From assembly GCA_950295325.1 (NCBI GenBank), contig OX485808.1, positions 21,722,527 to 21,786,526 on the forward strand: a stretch of DNA of 64,000 bases. The letters are read 5' to 3'. This document shows, one piece after another, positions 32,212 through 45,379 of the stretch. The translations under genes and the position numbers were made by a program. The DNA is from Polytrichum commune (Eukaryota > Streptophyta > Polytrichopsida > Polytrichales > Polytrichaceae). Numbering within the stretch: position 1 is the stretch's first letter; each line of letters begins with the position of its first letter. Under the pieces are notes generated by a model. It ran no database searches. It was not told where the DNA came from and was given only the letters and a program-made list of their open reading frames with translations.

Positions 32212-34120
32212 ATGCTCAAGGGAACCGAATGTAGAACTGGAGCATGCGAATGAATGAATGCATGTCGAATCACAAATTTTTGTGGCCTCAGCGTGCTTTT
32301 TGCTTCAAGTTTGTGAGATCCTCAAATAAAATTCGTCACGTTGTGGCCTATTTATTCAATTGTACTCGAGCAATATCTCAAGAGGAGATAATTTGAGAAA
32401 GATCATCCATGTTCCAGAATACCACTCCTTAATGAAACCTCCCTGCAAAAAAGTCATTCCTGGGAGAGAGTCGTGTAGGACATTGGGGGTTGAACTGGAC
32501 TATTGGCATCATGTTCTATGTGAATCGATCATCCCTGTGGAACTGAATTGCAAGTCAGGTTTTGTTATCAGATTCTGATCTGATGTCATAAATCAAGGTA
32601 TCTGCCAGTCTTACTGGTGAGAGAGACCTCACCAAGTCTGCACTGCTTCATTTTGACTCACTCATTGTTTCTAAGCTTCATGTTGTTAGTTCCTGATCTG
32701 CATTTTGACATCTTCTGTGCAATTTTAAGTCTCTGTCTCTCATTCTCATGCTACATGTGATCTTTCCAGTTCTTTGTTCCAGACTAAGTCACCTTACTTT
32801 AGGGCGACATTCTGATGCATTCTAGGTGATCCTTCTGATGTTTTATGCATCAATCTGGATTATCCACCCATTAGACAAAACGCCCAACCTACTGTTCTGT
32901 AGCCTTTGATCAGTCATGTCATTTTAAGTCTTTGTTAGTGTGAAAGCGGAGCTCTGCAATGCTGAAGCAACTTTCGACAATTGTTGATTTGTCATCCATT
33001 CATCAATGCATTTATCAGGAGTGGAATTCATTACATTTTTGGAAGGTGGAGATTTGCACACAAGCGCACTGATCTCCAGGCTGGTAAGGCAAGAACAACA
33101 CTTCAGGGTCTTGAAGTTGAGATTGAGTATGCAAGAGTCCTTCAGAACAATTGACTTCACTGAAGAGGAGTGGCTGCAGGGAGGTTGCCATTTCTTTAGA
33201 ATCATCTCCGGAGGTGTTTCTTGCTATGGGACCACATTGGAGGTTTTACTGAAGATTTGTGGCATAGCAAACAAGGAAGTTACAATTGGCTGTTACTACC
33301 AAGACAGTCACAGATATTAAGTTGAGTTTGAAGCATTCAACAGGATTGGAAACTTAGCATTCCAGATTGTTAACTCTAATTTATATTTTGTATATTGTCT
33401 GGTTTTCTGGGGTCTAACAACCTCTTAAGGATGTCATTTTGCAGCTCTATCCGATTGGGAAACTGGCCCAATTACAACGAGCCACTCTTACTTTAATGCA
33501 TGTGTGGGAGGATTCCTAACTCCCTCCTGTCTTTCGTTCCTTTGCTGCTACTTGGAATATTCGTCCCTTGCTCTACTGAGGTTGAAACCTAATGAAGGAG
33601 GCAATATGCTGTGATAATGCATAGTCAGTGTAAGATCTGGGAAAGTCTGCTCAAAAATTTAAATTGGGTATAGCCAACCTGTGAGGCTACAGAAGTGATG
33701 ATATTATGTATAATCTCTGTAATCTTTTTTTGACAGATCCATCCAAACTTTAAACATCTTCTTGTGAAGTAACTGATACCTTCAGGTTACAAACATGTCT
33801 TCAGATTATTATTGGTCTTTATGTGCAACTCTGACAACTTCCCCATATTCCTTGCACCACTGTTGTCTCTCTTTGAGACACAACAGATCTATAAGCATTG
33901 GGAGGTTAAGGATTACTATGTGAGGCAGGCTAGAACTAGAGCTGAAGACCTGCAGAAATTGTATGTAAAGGGCATATCTGTAACTTCAAAACTGGAGTTA
34001 AATAAAAACACTGCAATTTTAAATCAGGGTGCACAGTGATGGCATAGTTCTGTGTGCTAAGGACTGACAGGTGTGTGGAGTGTGTTTGAATTTAAGTTTC
34101 TGAGGCATAGACCAATGGTC
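32212..34120. other. 3' flank of NDUFA8, no gene recognised
   Basis: The frames at 33,006-33,320 (104 codons) and 33,812-34,039 (75 codons) start with Met but have no recognisable domain. Composition is more balanced than in repeat regions, so an unrecognised or decayed gene is possible. Confidence 0.35.
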
Positions 34121-34124
34121 TGTA

Positions 34125-34265
34125 GGGAAGTATTCATACTTGGAGATTGAGCTTGGCATCAATGACAAAATATCCAACCTTGTGGACACTGGCAGTGAGT
34201 TGAGTTGGGTGCACAGTAATCAGCCTGCACTCATTGCCCTCAAGTGTTGCAGCAGTAAAATATAG
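34125..34265 (+). pseudogene. Fragment of a pepsin-type (A1, nepenthesin-like) aspartic protease
   Basis: A 46-codon stretch reads GKYSYLEIELGIND, then NLVDTGSELSWVHS, before a stop. This matches the start of plant A1 aspartic proteases: a G-x-Y strand, then the catalytic DTGS followed by x-L-x-W. The sequence before it ends in TGTAG, a possible old acceptor site. I could not recover the second catalytic motif or other exons nearby, so this is treated as a gene remnant. Confidence 0.5.
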
Positions 34266-37200
34266 AAAGTAAGAAACAGAGGATTAGATGTTTTATCTTT
34301 CTGAATGTAAGAACATTGTAATCTGAATTTTGAAGCATTTGACCTTCAAACTGATTGATGTTGAATGTGGCACTAAATTAATTTAATCAATATGTGGGAT
34401 TCATAAATCCTAGGCAAATTGGAAGCAATGACCCCACAGTTTTTTTGTGCAACAACACATGTGGTTCATCCTGGTCAACAATATTTTGATACATGCAACT
34501 TGGACAAAATGGTTTGTTTCAAACAATGACATGCAAATCACTCCTTCCTCAAGATTCTGACATTGAAATTCATGGTGGATGATAGATGTTTTGGGAGGGG
34601 AAGCAAGTATTAATCTGACTCAAGTTTGACACTCAGATTTACTGACCAAAGAGAAGATGACTCGACCCCAATATACTTGGAGTTGTATGAATTTCCTTGG
34701 TTGCAAAATGCACAATGTATGTAATCGTATGCTTCAATGATGCTTTTTGTTGAATTCAGTAGTGTTTCAACTTGAGCTTCATGGGCATGCAGTTGCATCC
34801 ACAGTGTGTTTAAGAACATAACATTCAGCTGGCTGTAATATCATCCTACACATTCACAACTCATTCTGATGCTTGGGGGCTTTGTATCAAGGGTTGTTTA
34901 CATCATGGACCATGAAGTTATCCCTTGCTCCCCTAAAATATGTGATTGGTTGTTGAACTCGTCTCGGGACCACTTTGGTTCACATCAAAGGCAAAATGGT
35001 AAGAGTGACCATGGCTTGAGGTCTCCAAAAGGCCTAGTTTCAAACCTACCTTATCCACTGTCATGGTCCAATGGGTTTTACGGTAACACATGCAAAACAT
35101 GTTCTCTCATTGCAAAAGTCAGGGGACCATGACAAGAAAATGTTGTTTTAATATTTTCAATCTTCTTTTTTCTTTTTCTTTTTCTTTTTCCTACGCCAAA
35201 TGTTATTGTAGTTAAGAGGAAGGAAGGGATGAGAAGGGGGAGAAGGTAAAACACATGGGGGGGGGGGGAAATCAAAATTGCCCTTTTTGGGCATATATTT
35301 AAAAAAATCAATACTTCCATTTTTTGGTGCATGGTCACTCCTCTTGGTCCACGTTTAGTTTACACCTCATGAGGGGCCCAAAAGCTTTAAAATTTGCATT
35401 CTTTATAAATTTGACCATGGAAGTGTGACCATGGAAAAAGGCCATTTGACATGGGACAACTTCGTGATCCACGATGTAAACAACCCCTCAAGGTTTTATG
35501 ATTCATGTATCTATGAGAGTCAATGACGACATTGGGAGGGTGGCCCAACGATGTATATAAGGTGTGGAAACTTCCAACCCACATACATTTCTATTTGTTG
35601 GATTGGCTCAACAATTGTCTCATTCAGTTTCATACTCGAGGTAGAGATGCAAAAATTAAAAGAGTCCAAAGTGAAGAGTCTCTTTCTTGTGAAAAGCTCT
35701 CCCAATTATGTTAACCATCGTATCTAGAGTGCTATCTATAATCCAAGCACATAGTCCAACCTCATCATAACACATGTCTTTGTTTGGTGTCGTTCATAAC
35801 CACTTAGATATAAGCGTCCAATCAAGAAAAGTGACCACATAAGGCCCACACAACTTAACAGAAAATCCCAACCAAAACATGAGTCACAACCAATGAACGA
35901 GGAGAACCAACTGCTAGTTACAGGTGAACTGGTTGAGTTTGAGAAATGACTTCAGAAAAATTACCCATCCCAAAATCTCCCCGGACACTGGTCACAGCAG
36001 CAACAGCCGAAGCTATTTACAAAGAGGCATATTTGTATATGTATGTGTGTGTAGATATATATATCCCATACTGTTAGGGCGAGGCGAAGCTCGGTCAGGC
36101 TATAGAGTCTGGGAGAGCAAATGGTGCAATTACTCGGCCTTACGAGGGTAGCAGGCAACAGGTCAATGATCGTTTAGAGACGGTCTGTTGTGCTGACACC
36201 CCAGCCTTTGAACACACACTCTCATGCGGGGCTCCAGCGGTCCTACTTTTGGCCGCTCCCGCTGAATTTTTGGAAGCCCTCTGGGCACACCACCAATCAA
36301 TCAATACTCATTCTGCATCCTCACATTCATCGCAATTCCGCAATACCATGACATGATCCCCAAAATCGCTTCCTTCTGCTCTACGCAAGGTATGTGGGCC
36401 TCAATTAAAAACGTAGTATTGACTTGGTACATGGCAAAACTTGTGGTTACGAACAGACACTCAAGAGACAGGTTAAGTTGAGGTGAAACGATGTGCTCAA
36501 AGTTTAGACCATTTTATGCAATTGGGAGGGTCTGTGTGAAAACTTTCAAGAGGATGAGAAATCTTCACTTTTGACCTTGAAATGAGAGTCTTTGTGATTT
36601 GCGATTGCTAGTCATAGGAGGCAATTCCCAATCCATTCTAACAGCCAAGATTGTTTGTGGAATCGGAAGTGCCCACAGTAGGGCCACATGCCTTATCATG
36701 GCTCTGTGAGGAGATGTTGGGTCCTCATCGGAAGACACTGTGTTGACGAGCTGAAAGTGTTTTCTGGAACATAACAGAAGGAGGCTCTGACACCGTACCG
36801 ATTCCTTACGAATTTTTGGCTATTGGGTACCATTTGGGTACTCATCGGAAGGTACACAAACGTTTGTGGAAAGGTGTTAAAAGTTAACATACAATATGTG
36901 GTCTCGCACAGGGGCAATGTGCCAAATCAAGTGTTTAAAGATTTCTTGTGCGAAGGGTTCTTAGTCAGGGTAAGATCGGGGAGCCTCTGAGTTTCGTTCA
37001 AGCAACGTAAGGCAAATGGAAATGTGGAACGCTCTGTTGACAAGTTGAGAATGTTTTCTGGAGCATGATAGACGAAGCGTTTCATCAAGGTATGGAGGCC
37101 TCTATACTGTACCAATTACTCAAGGATTTGACAAATATTGTAGGAATCCCGCACAAATTTGTGCTTTTAAGTACAAGTAATTTGATCACAGGTCAACGTG

Positions 37201-37580
37201 CAAATCTTCTAACTATGTGCACAGTTTGGCATGCCAATGTTATGCACAACAGGAAGGAAGTTATATTTGGCTGTTGAGAAAACCTATCTAACCCTACCCA
37301 AGATAACAGGGTATCAGGACCGTTGAATATGACCAACCCACCTCACACTCAAGTCATGGATGGATGAATTGGATACTGTTATACAAAAGTTGAATTGCTC
37401 CAATTGAACATCACAAAGAATGCCTGCAACTAATCAAAAAAGTGTTGTGACCATATCCTGACCACTCAACCAACCAATCTGAATCGGAGTGATGGTGCAC
37501 AACCACCCAATGTTTCCTGACTACTCTGCACCTAACTTTCTCTGTGTGACCTTCTGAAGGACCAATCCGGAAAAAGAGCC
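34266..37580. repeat. Repeat-rich intergenic stretch
   Basis: Contains the second copy (35,271-35,454) of the repeat at 5,603-5,771, a copy (35,895-35,967) of the repeat at 1,508-1,583, and about 35,745-35,830, which aligns with 46,741-46,830 (GTCCAACCTC, TTTGGTGTCGTTCATA). A stretch around 37,310 (GGGTATCAGGACCGTTGAATAT) resembles 31,470-31,500. No gene was recognised. Confidence 0.5.
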
Positions 37581-40164
37581 TCATGCAGATGGGAAGGCCA
37601 GCTTCTCCATATGCTCTTTTCTGGGAAGCTTCACCTTTGTTGCTAGACCTACAGCTTCTAAACCGCAAATCACCCACCAAGTTGGGTCTAGCTGCCACCA
37701 TTCAAGGCCGTGGCGTGCAGAATACTCAAAAGCATGGTGATTGTTGTGCCAACCCTCCCCAAATGCAAGCATTGCCACCCACCTGAAACAAAATGGACAA
37801 GACATGCTGCTGTGAGTAATAAGGATCTGAATCAAGGTAGTTGCCACATACGTAGATAGGCACTGTGAGGTACAAATTCTGTGACGTTATGTACTACACT
37901 GGTAAGTTAAACAGCGTCATAGCTATGATATCTGATTCATAAGGAATTTGGCAAAGAAATGAAACATTCGTAGAAACCTTACCAATTATTTCTAGATAAG
38001 TCACCAGTGTTCCATTTTTGGGAACCCCAAACATGAGATGCTGAATTCACAAACCATGTAATGTGGTACACCCATACTGTCCTCACAGCCTGCAACCATC
38101 AGAATCCAGTACTTTTGTCAGAACAACTTCTCTATGGCAAAAGAATTGCGATTACAAATGCAGTTTGGTTCAACACTCAAGAATTAGGTGTTGCTCTTCA
38201 ATCTGAGAACAGGACCATCAGGAACAGTCAGGTAACTAGGAGATACATTAAATATAATGAAAATGCGAAGAAAGGAGCAAATTGTCTTGTGTGCAGCTTA
38301 CCATGCCCCAAACAATGTAGGGAAACCCTCCTAATGCGTACAATGCGATAGCCATCATAATTGGATGGATAGGATATGTCTTCTGAATGAATTGATAAAA
38401 TGTGTCGTTCTCCATATCAGCGACGTTGTTCCTTGCTCCCACCTGCAACAAATATGCTTAGAAATCACAAACAATTCGACCAATACCTGTAGTATCGGGG
38501 GATCAACTACATCTCAACTGCCTCTTCAGACTCACCTGAATCTATAGCAAAGTTGTTGAAAATGCCTGAAAACCAGAGAAGGCGTCTTTCACTCACTCTT
38601 TCTTGTGTTCTGCTGTCATCAAGCAACCATCCCATGTGGCTGTGCCAGAAACCCTCATACGGAGTGTGTGGATCCTTTTCTGTGTCACAATGTTGGTGGT
38701 GGTACCGGTGTGAGCTGACCCACTCCGTAGGATCACCCTGCGACAAACAGCCTCCGTTATGTTAGGTCCAATAAGTACCTTCTTTTTGAGAATCCACATT
38801 ATTTGGCTCGCAGACAATAACAATCCCCTTCTTCAAACTGACATTGCAGAAAGAAAAGAAATCTACCGGTTATTCAGTGTTACAATTTGCTAAAGAATAA
38901 TCACTTGCCAGTGACAAACACTCCAAATTCAATTGGTAAGCACAAGCTTCGAATAATAAAAGTAACTAATCCGATCCAGCTCCAATTATCATCTCGTTGG
39001 TCCCATTCTTATACATGGACATAGTATACTTAATAGGAATAAACTCGCACAGTCCAGCGGAAGAGTCATATTAGTGTTCGCACAAGAATCAGTGACAAAA
39101 TGCCATTTACTGCTGCATGCACCCCCGCGTTCCTATCTAGAAAGGTTATCTCTTTGAAGCTTTATGCAAGAGACTTCAAAGTGGCCCATAAACGTGCAGA
39201 TGTAGACCAAGTCAAAATTCTATGATCAACACAAATGCAACTCGTCATTCAAGAAACCATCCACTTTGTGCAACATGGGCGGAGGCGTTATCATCCGTCT
39301 CACATAGCCTTCCAATATATGCTTCAAAGCCAAGTGCCCGAGGCAAACCATAATAAAATGCCAGACACCTCACCAACACAATCCAGAAACGATAAAATGG
39401 CGCCACTATGTCCCAGCTGAAAATATCTTGATGGATTTGACTCGTTCACCAACAAACGAAGGAGCTCCAGTTCTCCAAGAAAATTCCAGCAACACATTCC
39501 AAAAAAAAGGGCGCCATTATGGTCCAGCTGAAAATACCTGAACAGCTTGAACCCCGCAATACGCAAAAGTATACTCCAACCACTTGGGGAGCTTAAAGCT
39601 TTTATGCGAAAGGTTACGGTGGAAGGAGAGCGTAATCCCCAGCATTCCAGTAACAACATACAACCCCAAGAACACGCCCACCGCGTTCCACGAGAACGTC
39701 GCCGGTGCGAACAAACACAACCCGTGCATAAACGTCATGAACCCCGCATACGTCAAATCCTTCGCTGTCCACTCCCGGTTCTTGAAATAATTTCGCTTCC
39801 TCTTCACCACAACATCCGACATCCAAATGGTCGACGAAGGGATGTTCTCAGCTTCAACAGTCTCTGCCAATTCCTCCTCCACAATTCCTTCCTGCAAAAG
39901 GCAGCTCACTCCATCTCTTCCTTCGGGCAGGGCTCTCGCCGGTTTCTGCTTTAAACCTTTCACAGACGTCCCGAAGAGTGACCTCTTTAGCTTTGATATT
40001 GCCCGCAGGGAGGAGGAGGAGGAGGAGGAGGAGCAGAAGCGATGGTGAAGGCTCATATGTGCCATTGCGGCATTGCGATGCGAACTTCTAAGAGAGAAGA
40101 ATGACACAGCTTGCAAGCTGCATGGAGTGGTGGCTGCCATGGTGATGGTGGCCGCCAGAGCCAT
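37581..40164 (-). CDS. Plastid acyl-lipid desaturase, FAD5/ADS type, 5 exons
   Basis: A membrane di-iron desaturase of the ADS/FAD5 family. In Arabidopsis the plastid members act on palmitate bound to monogalactosyldiacylglycerol (delta-7) or on related acyl chains. Minus-strand exons: 40164-39538 (border uncertain by one base), 38737-38597, 38442-38302, 38089-37983 and 37782-37581, about 405 residues. All three histidine boxes are present: HRNLSH in exon 1, HRYHH in exon 2, and EGWHNNHH in exon 5. Hydrophobic segments around TFMHGLCLFAPATF and ALYALGGFPYIVWG are membrane spans. The first 60 residues are rich in Ala, Ser and Thr with few acids and include a run of eight Ser, as in a chloroplast transit peptide. 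The exact regiospecificity cannot be read from sequence. Confidence 0.92.
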
Positions 40165-41600
40165 CCTCTACATGCAGCCTCCTCAATTGCCTCCACTCTG
40201 CCCCCTAAATCCAAAATCCAGTCCACTCCCACTTCCTCGGAAAACAACCAATCCTCCAGAACCACCGACCAATGCAATACAATGAAATGAAATGTAATGC
40301 AATGATTTGGAATATATTGGAATGTATTGGAATGTGATGTATTCCTCGCTCCCCAGGGCAGAAATCCCGCTAAGCAATGTGACTCTGTGACTTGCAGATT
40401 TGCGTGCTTCTTCTGCTCTTCTTGCCTTTGCGAATGCGAATGCGGATTGACGCAGGGGCGAGGATGCGAGAGGAGAATGTGGTGTAGATTTGTTGGCCAC
40501 AAAAGGGGATTTTGAGTCTGCAAATCTCTCGATTCTCGCTTGCCTTTGCGGCAGCGCGCAGGAGACCAGAGTAGACGATGAGGAGCACCGGAGTTGTGGA
40601 CTGCGGTCATGAGAGAATGTATGTGGATTTCCATCTTGGATGAATGTATGGATGATAGGCTACCCATTCGTAGTTCCGCCACGTGGCATAACTCTGGGTG
40701 TGGCTCGAGTCTGTAAATATCTTTCGGACTTACTCTTTCCCTTTCTGGTCCCGCTCTTGCCGCCTCCTACTTAGCTCCATCATGGCCTCGGAGGCTCAGC
40801 CCATTTCCCCTTGCCACCTTCAATAGGTAACTTCCCTTGCCTCCGCACTTACCTATACCTTAGGGTTGATTTGGACTATGGTGAAGAAATGCACCACTCA
40901 AGAATTTTAGGGGAATGGAGCAATATGATTGGCTACAAAATGGGTTTTTCGTCAGCTGTAGTTTACACTGATCAAGACTTCTCCAGTCATGAACTTCAAG
41001 CATGAATGAAAAAATGACATGAATGTCGACATGGTAACACGTTTTGCTAGGGGAGTTCTCTGGAGGTTAAAGTTTCTTGGGCAACCTCAAACCCCTTGGA
41101 CAAGAAACTTGGCCTCAAGAGAACTCCAACTTGAGGCATTCTTTTGATTATTTTTCCAGTTTGTCCGCCATACCAATCATTGACTCAAATAACCTTGTCT
41201 GGGGTTGAAATTTTTCACCAACTATCGCACTTCTTCACCGTAGGCTAAACTGACCTTTATGACATGTTTACACGAAAGCCATTAGGCCATGGGTCCTTGA
41301 GAATCCCTTAACTCTCATTGGTTGAGAGCATCACAAGCCCCAACTTTAGGTTTACATGAGGGCGGTGTGGGACTACATTCCATAGCATTTGCACTGGATG
41401 AAAAATCCACATGGAATCGCACATGGCAAGTTTGGATAAATGTTGGCCAAGATTGTAGGGGAGGTTTTCAGGACAACTCTCGAAGGTAGGTGTGATAGAA
41501 TGTGCCGCAGGAATTTGGGTTTATACACTAAAATCTTGTGACCTCCAAATGGCTTTGGACTATATTCCATGGACTTCTCTATGCTCTCGTCCAAGAAGTA
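40165..41600. other. Upstream region of the desaturase and intergenic sequence
   Basis: The first 500 bp (to about 40,700) are GC-richer and probably hold the desaturase 5' UTR and promoter, read on the minus strand; AATGNNATG-type short repeats lie at 40,270-40,340. Beyond that no gene is visible. The overlapping short frames here are not supported. Confidence 0.4.
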
Positions 41601-41614
41601 GGGTACCATCCCAA

Positions 41615-42145
41615 GGGGTGGACTCTTCATACAATGTACAAAGTAACGTAAGTGTAAGAAGGGGTATTATTTGAGGCATTAGCATACATAGTATACATAA
41701 GGGAGAGGTATTATTTTCTCTAGCTTGTACATTTTAAAATTGCTATTTATAATTTTGAAGCAAATGTAGATGTAAAAAAGGGACCTTAAGATTTAGGGAT
41801 TTTTTTTGACAACAAATGGGTTAGTTTCATCCAAATCACATTTTTATCCATTGTTGTCAAATTGGTAATAGTTCTCAATGACTACCTTGTCCATCCTTGT
41901 TAGGGTTTGCATTTAGATTTTCAGGTTTTCACAAACTAGAGGCTCTTGAAGTGCTCACGGGTTCTCTTGAAATTTCCTCTCCATATTTGGTTAAGTTATT
42001 GTGCTCTTGTATTTGTTTGTTTGATGTAATCATCGAGTTACATGATATGGATGAAGATATGTTCAATGACTTTCTAATTGAAAAGTGAAAGTGGATTTTA
42101 TATGTAATTAAGTGCCATATAATTCCTTATTTATATTTTGTATAC
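41615..42145. mobile_element. Copy of the GGGGTGGACTCTTCAT transposon, right end lost
   Basis: Begins with the same terminal GGGGTGGACTCTTCAT as the element at 6,319 and follows it closely (GAGGTATTATTTTCTCTAG, GTACATTTTAAA, then the ATTGTGCTCTTGTATTTGTTTG block). It lacks about 350 bp present near 6,440-6,790. No right-hand inverted repeat is found after 42,145, so this copy is truncated. Confidence 0.75.
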
Positions 42146-42200
42146 GTAATGGAGTCATTTATGAGAAAATGAGCATCTTGACATGTTTGAATTTGACCCA

Positions 42201-43733
42201 ATGCTAATTAATTTTTACAAATGAATAGCCCAAGGTTTTTTTCTTGAATGCCCGCCTTTCGTTTACCCCATCTCTTCTCCATTCCTCTACAAGGTGGACC
42301 ACACTATTTCTTACATCATCATAAATTAGCATGCATTTTAAATCAAAATAATAATATTAAAATATATTTCCAAAGTTTAACTTTAGATTTTAAGAATAAA
42401 TTTTTATCTAATAATTAAATACTTGATATATTTAAATCATAACGCAACACAAATAGTGTGGGCTACATAAGTAGTGTCATGTTCAAAACTTGAGCAAGTT
42501 GAGCAAAACTTTGGTTAGTCAACCCGAACTCCTCTCTCAAGGGTCCAACCGTACCACCTAGTTAAGAGAATTAGCTAACTTCAGAGTCAATGAGGATTAG
42601 CTAACCAAAATTCTAGCTAACTAAAATCACAGATGCATCACCTACCTAGGATAATTAGCTAACAATGTGAGTGAGTCAAATCAACTACCATAGAGGTCTC
42701 TCTATTCCAATACAAAATAATGGATTTTTCCTCAAATTTTGCCACGTGTCATGCTCACATTCGCCATGATCCACTTGTATCCCAAGTGGAAAACGCACTC
42801 CAACACATGCAAAGATGAGACATGGAGCCCTTTGTGGTAACTCATATGCGAGCTAACTAATTGCACAACCAAACATCCCAATTACCACTAACCAAAAGAT
42901 CGACCAATTTGAGAGAGGAGTTAAGGTTGACCGACCAAAGTTGTGCTCAACTTGTCAAAAGTTTTGAACATGACACTAATTATGATACATTCTAATTTTG
43001 TGGTTGACACCATTTTGTGTTTCATTATGTTCTCTAAATTTGAGCATTGGATGTATATATTATATTATTAGCATTTGATTAAAAACGTGTGCTAATTTAG
43101 GATGATGTCAAAATTAGTGTAGTCCACCTCATAGCATAATGGAGATGAGATGGGGGAAATGACAGGCGGGCATACAAGAAAAAAACTTGGGCCACTCATT
43201 TGTAAAAGTTAGCTAGCACAAGCGGTTGGGTGAGTTAAGATTTTTTCACAAAAGCAAGGTCCCAAAAGTTAGTTGGCTTTTATTTTAATAACTTTTACTC
43301 ACATCCTAAATTTAATTAGGTGGTGTGGCCATGAGATAGATTAGTTCTCACATAGGTTAGCCACCTCATAAGTTAGCTAACTCTCTCAACTAAGCAGTGT
43401 GGGCACAATATGAGTGGATACTTACTCTAAACGGAGCCTTACTTGGGATGTGCGACCATGCAACCGGTTAGCTCACATATGAGTTACCATAGAGGGCTCC
43501 CTATGCCATCTTTACATGTGCTGGAATGTAGTTGCCATGTGTTGGGTCGTGGTGAACGTGAGCATGACACATGACAACTTTTGAGGGAAAAAAATTATAA
43601 GTTTGTGTTGAAACAGAGAGTCCTCTACAACAGTTGATTTCACTAACTCACATTATTAATTGATTCTCCTAGCTAAGTGGTGTGGCCATGATTTTAGTTA
43701 GCTAATTCTTTTAACTAGGTGGTGTGGCTGGAC
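42201..43733. mobile_element. Nested foldback (inverted-repeat) element, order A-B-A'-C-B'
   Basis: Arm A (42,201-42,540) is the approximate reverse complement of A' (42,909-43,220); for example GTGTCATGTTCAAAACTTG versus AAGTTTTGAACATGACAC. Arm B (42,545-42,883) is the approximate reverse complement of B' (43,444-43,733), with AACTAGGTGGT, GTGAGCATGACAC and CATATGAGTTACCA shared. The arms overlap, so neither pair simply encloses the other. No ORF of note. This looks like two long-arm foldback or MITE-type insertions, one interrupting the other, or one duplicated arm. Confidence 0.75.
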
Positions 43734-44549
43734 CGTAAGTAGGTCATGTTAGTGGACAAGTAAAGCCCACCACAACCAAAATAGTGTGGACTTAGATGAA
43801 AGGGGCCCACCATGTAATCCGGTGGCCTGGCTCCACAGCCCCTTGATGGTTTGTGGCCCACTCGCCCTCTTCAATCCTCTCTTTAACTTAACTGATATCA
43901 CTTTTGGTATGCTGGCCAATACCTATTACCGGTTGTCCCTTGTTGGTATGCTTGGAATATTGACTAACGTATCGGTGTGAGCCTACTAGGATAAAATGGG
44001 TCCCATCACACTATGTAGACTACAAAATCCTAACCTCAATCAATCCACACATGAAAAGTAAGTGAGATTGTTCTTTTATCTATCCCATGCCTTACTTCTC
44101 TTGTCATGGATGATAGAAGGTTGCATATATTATGTACGAACGAATGAATGAAACGTTGGTCTCTGTATTTGCCACAAAAGAAGATTTATTGTCGGAGGAA
44201 AAATGCCCACATACCAAACTTTGTTACAATAATTGGTATTTGGATGAACTAGAAGTAAGTTGGGATGACGACACTTGTAAATTCAATCGTAAGAATTTTC
44301 ATTCAGAAAAAAGTTACCAAAGGGACATAAAACATCATTTGATACTAAATACAATGTTTAGTGTAGTGTGGTGCTTTGTGAAGGATGTGCCAGTAAATAG
44401 GGCGGCGTGATGTGGGCAAAGGAGCAAGCAGTCTTGATATGTGCAAAAATACATGAGGACGATGAGACAAAAAAAAATCTCACCTTTCCATATAAAACCT
44501 TCTTGTTAAACCTATTTGGTCTAAATTAACTCATCGATGGAATTATGGA

Positions 44550-45379
44550 TTGGTGAATGTTTGTGATTTGGCTATAAATCTGCAATGGTCCAACCTATTA
44601 TGGGATGCCCCTTGGATGACAAATGCACAAATCACACAAACCCTTAAAATACGATATGGAATATACTTAGGTGACTTTTGCAAAAAAAAAAAAAACATAT
44701 CCTCAAACATGACATATCTCCACTTGCACATCCCAACAAATTGACACATGCCTCCACCTACTTTCATGTTGCAAAAACTAACACATAAACAACCTATGAA
44801 CTAGCTGACACAATAAAGCGGTACATGCATTGGCAAACACATTACTAGCACACCCCACGATGCAGCGCTTCACCTCAATAATCGCCAATAATTTCCAAGA
44901 CCAAACATTGTATAATACCATACCCTCTTGGTTATTACCATGCATATGTTACTTGCCAAGATGCATGTGCCCTGCTCGACTAAAACCATGGATACTATGT
45001 ACCATAGGAGCACCACCTACAATCAAACCACCTTTTCCAACCAACCCAACCCTTAAAAGTATAGACACTTGATTTCACCTATTGTAGCGACAAATTCTCT
45101 ATGGAGGCAACAACTCATACACTACATGATCTTGCCATACTCCATCCAATCCTGACCCAAAAGGGATGGGAAGTATTACCACCCGTCATCTTGACGACAT
45201 GTTTAAGAGGGACTTTACACACAACAACCACGGAACTCCTACAAGAATTGTGTATTTTCACCAATAGAATCCACAAACTCATGAAAACCTTCTCACAAGT
45301 AGCCATAAAATACTGAACACATATCATCTCAAACAAAAGAAAACTAGAAAATAAAAAAGGCCCAGTCCCACTAGACTAA
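44550..45379 (+). pseudogene. Second copy of the 2A-LINE family: 3' end of ORF2, decayed
   Basis: Read on the plus strand, several frames together align with the C terminus of the 18-25 kb ORF2: LKIRYGIYLG with LKFRTGQYMG, PSWLLPCIC and PARLKPWILC with PSWLLPCIC and NARLKPDILC, and DFTYCSDKFS...GWEV with EFTYTNDRFS...GWKV, ending KRKLEN with KRRIEN. Identity is moderate, and the reading jumps frame several times with internal stops (e.g. TGA at about 45,314). This is an old, 5'-truncated insertion in the opposite orientation to the larger copy. The 5' limit is not sharp. Confidence 0.75.

Noticed and set aside
36060-36290. Possible small nuclear RNA gene (CTGAATTTTTGGAAG resembles an Sm site near the end of a GC-richer block)
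   Set aside because: No match to the 5' ends or core helices of U1, U2, U4, U5 or U12 could be made and no plant upstream element was seen. Left unannotated.
44132-44410. 92-codon plus-strand frame as a host gene
   Set aside because: No domain, no splice context, and it lies just upstream of the second LINE relic. It may be transposon debris.
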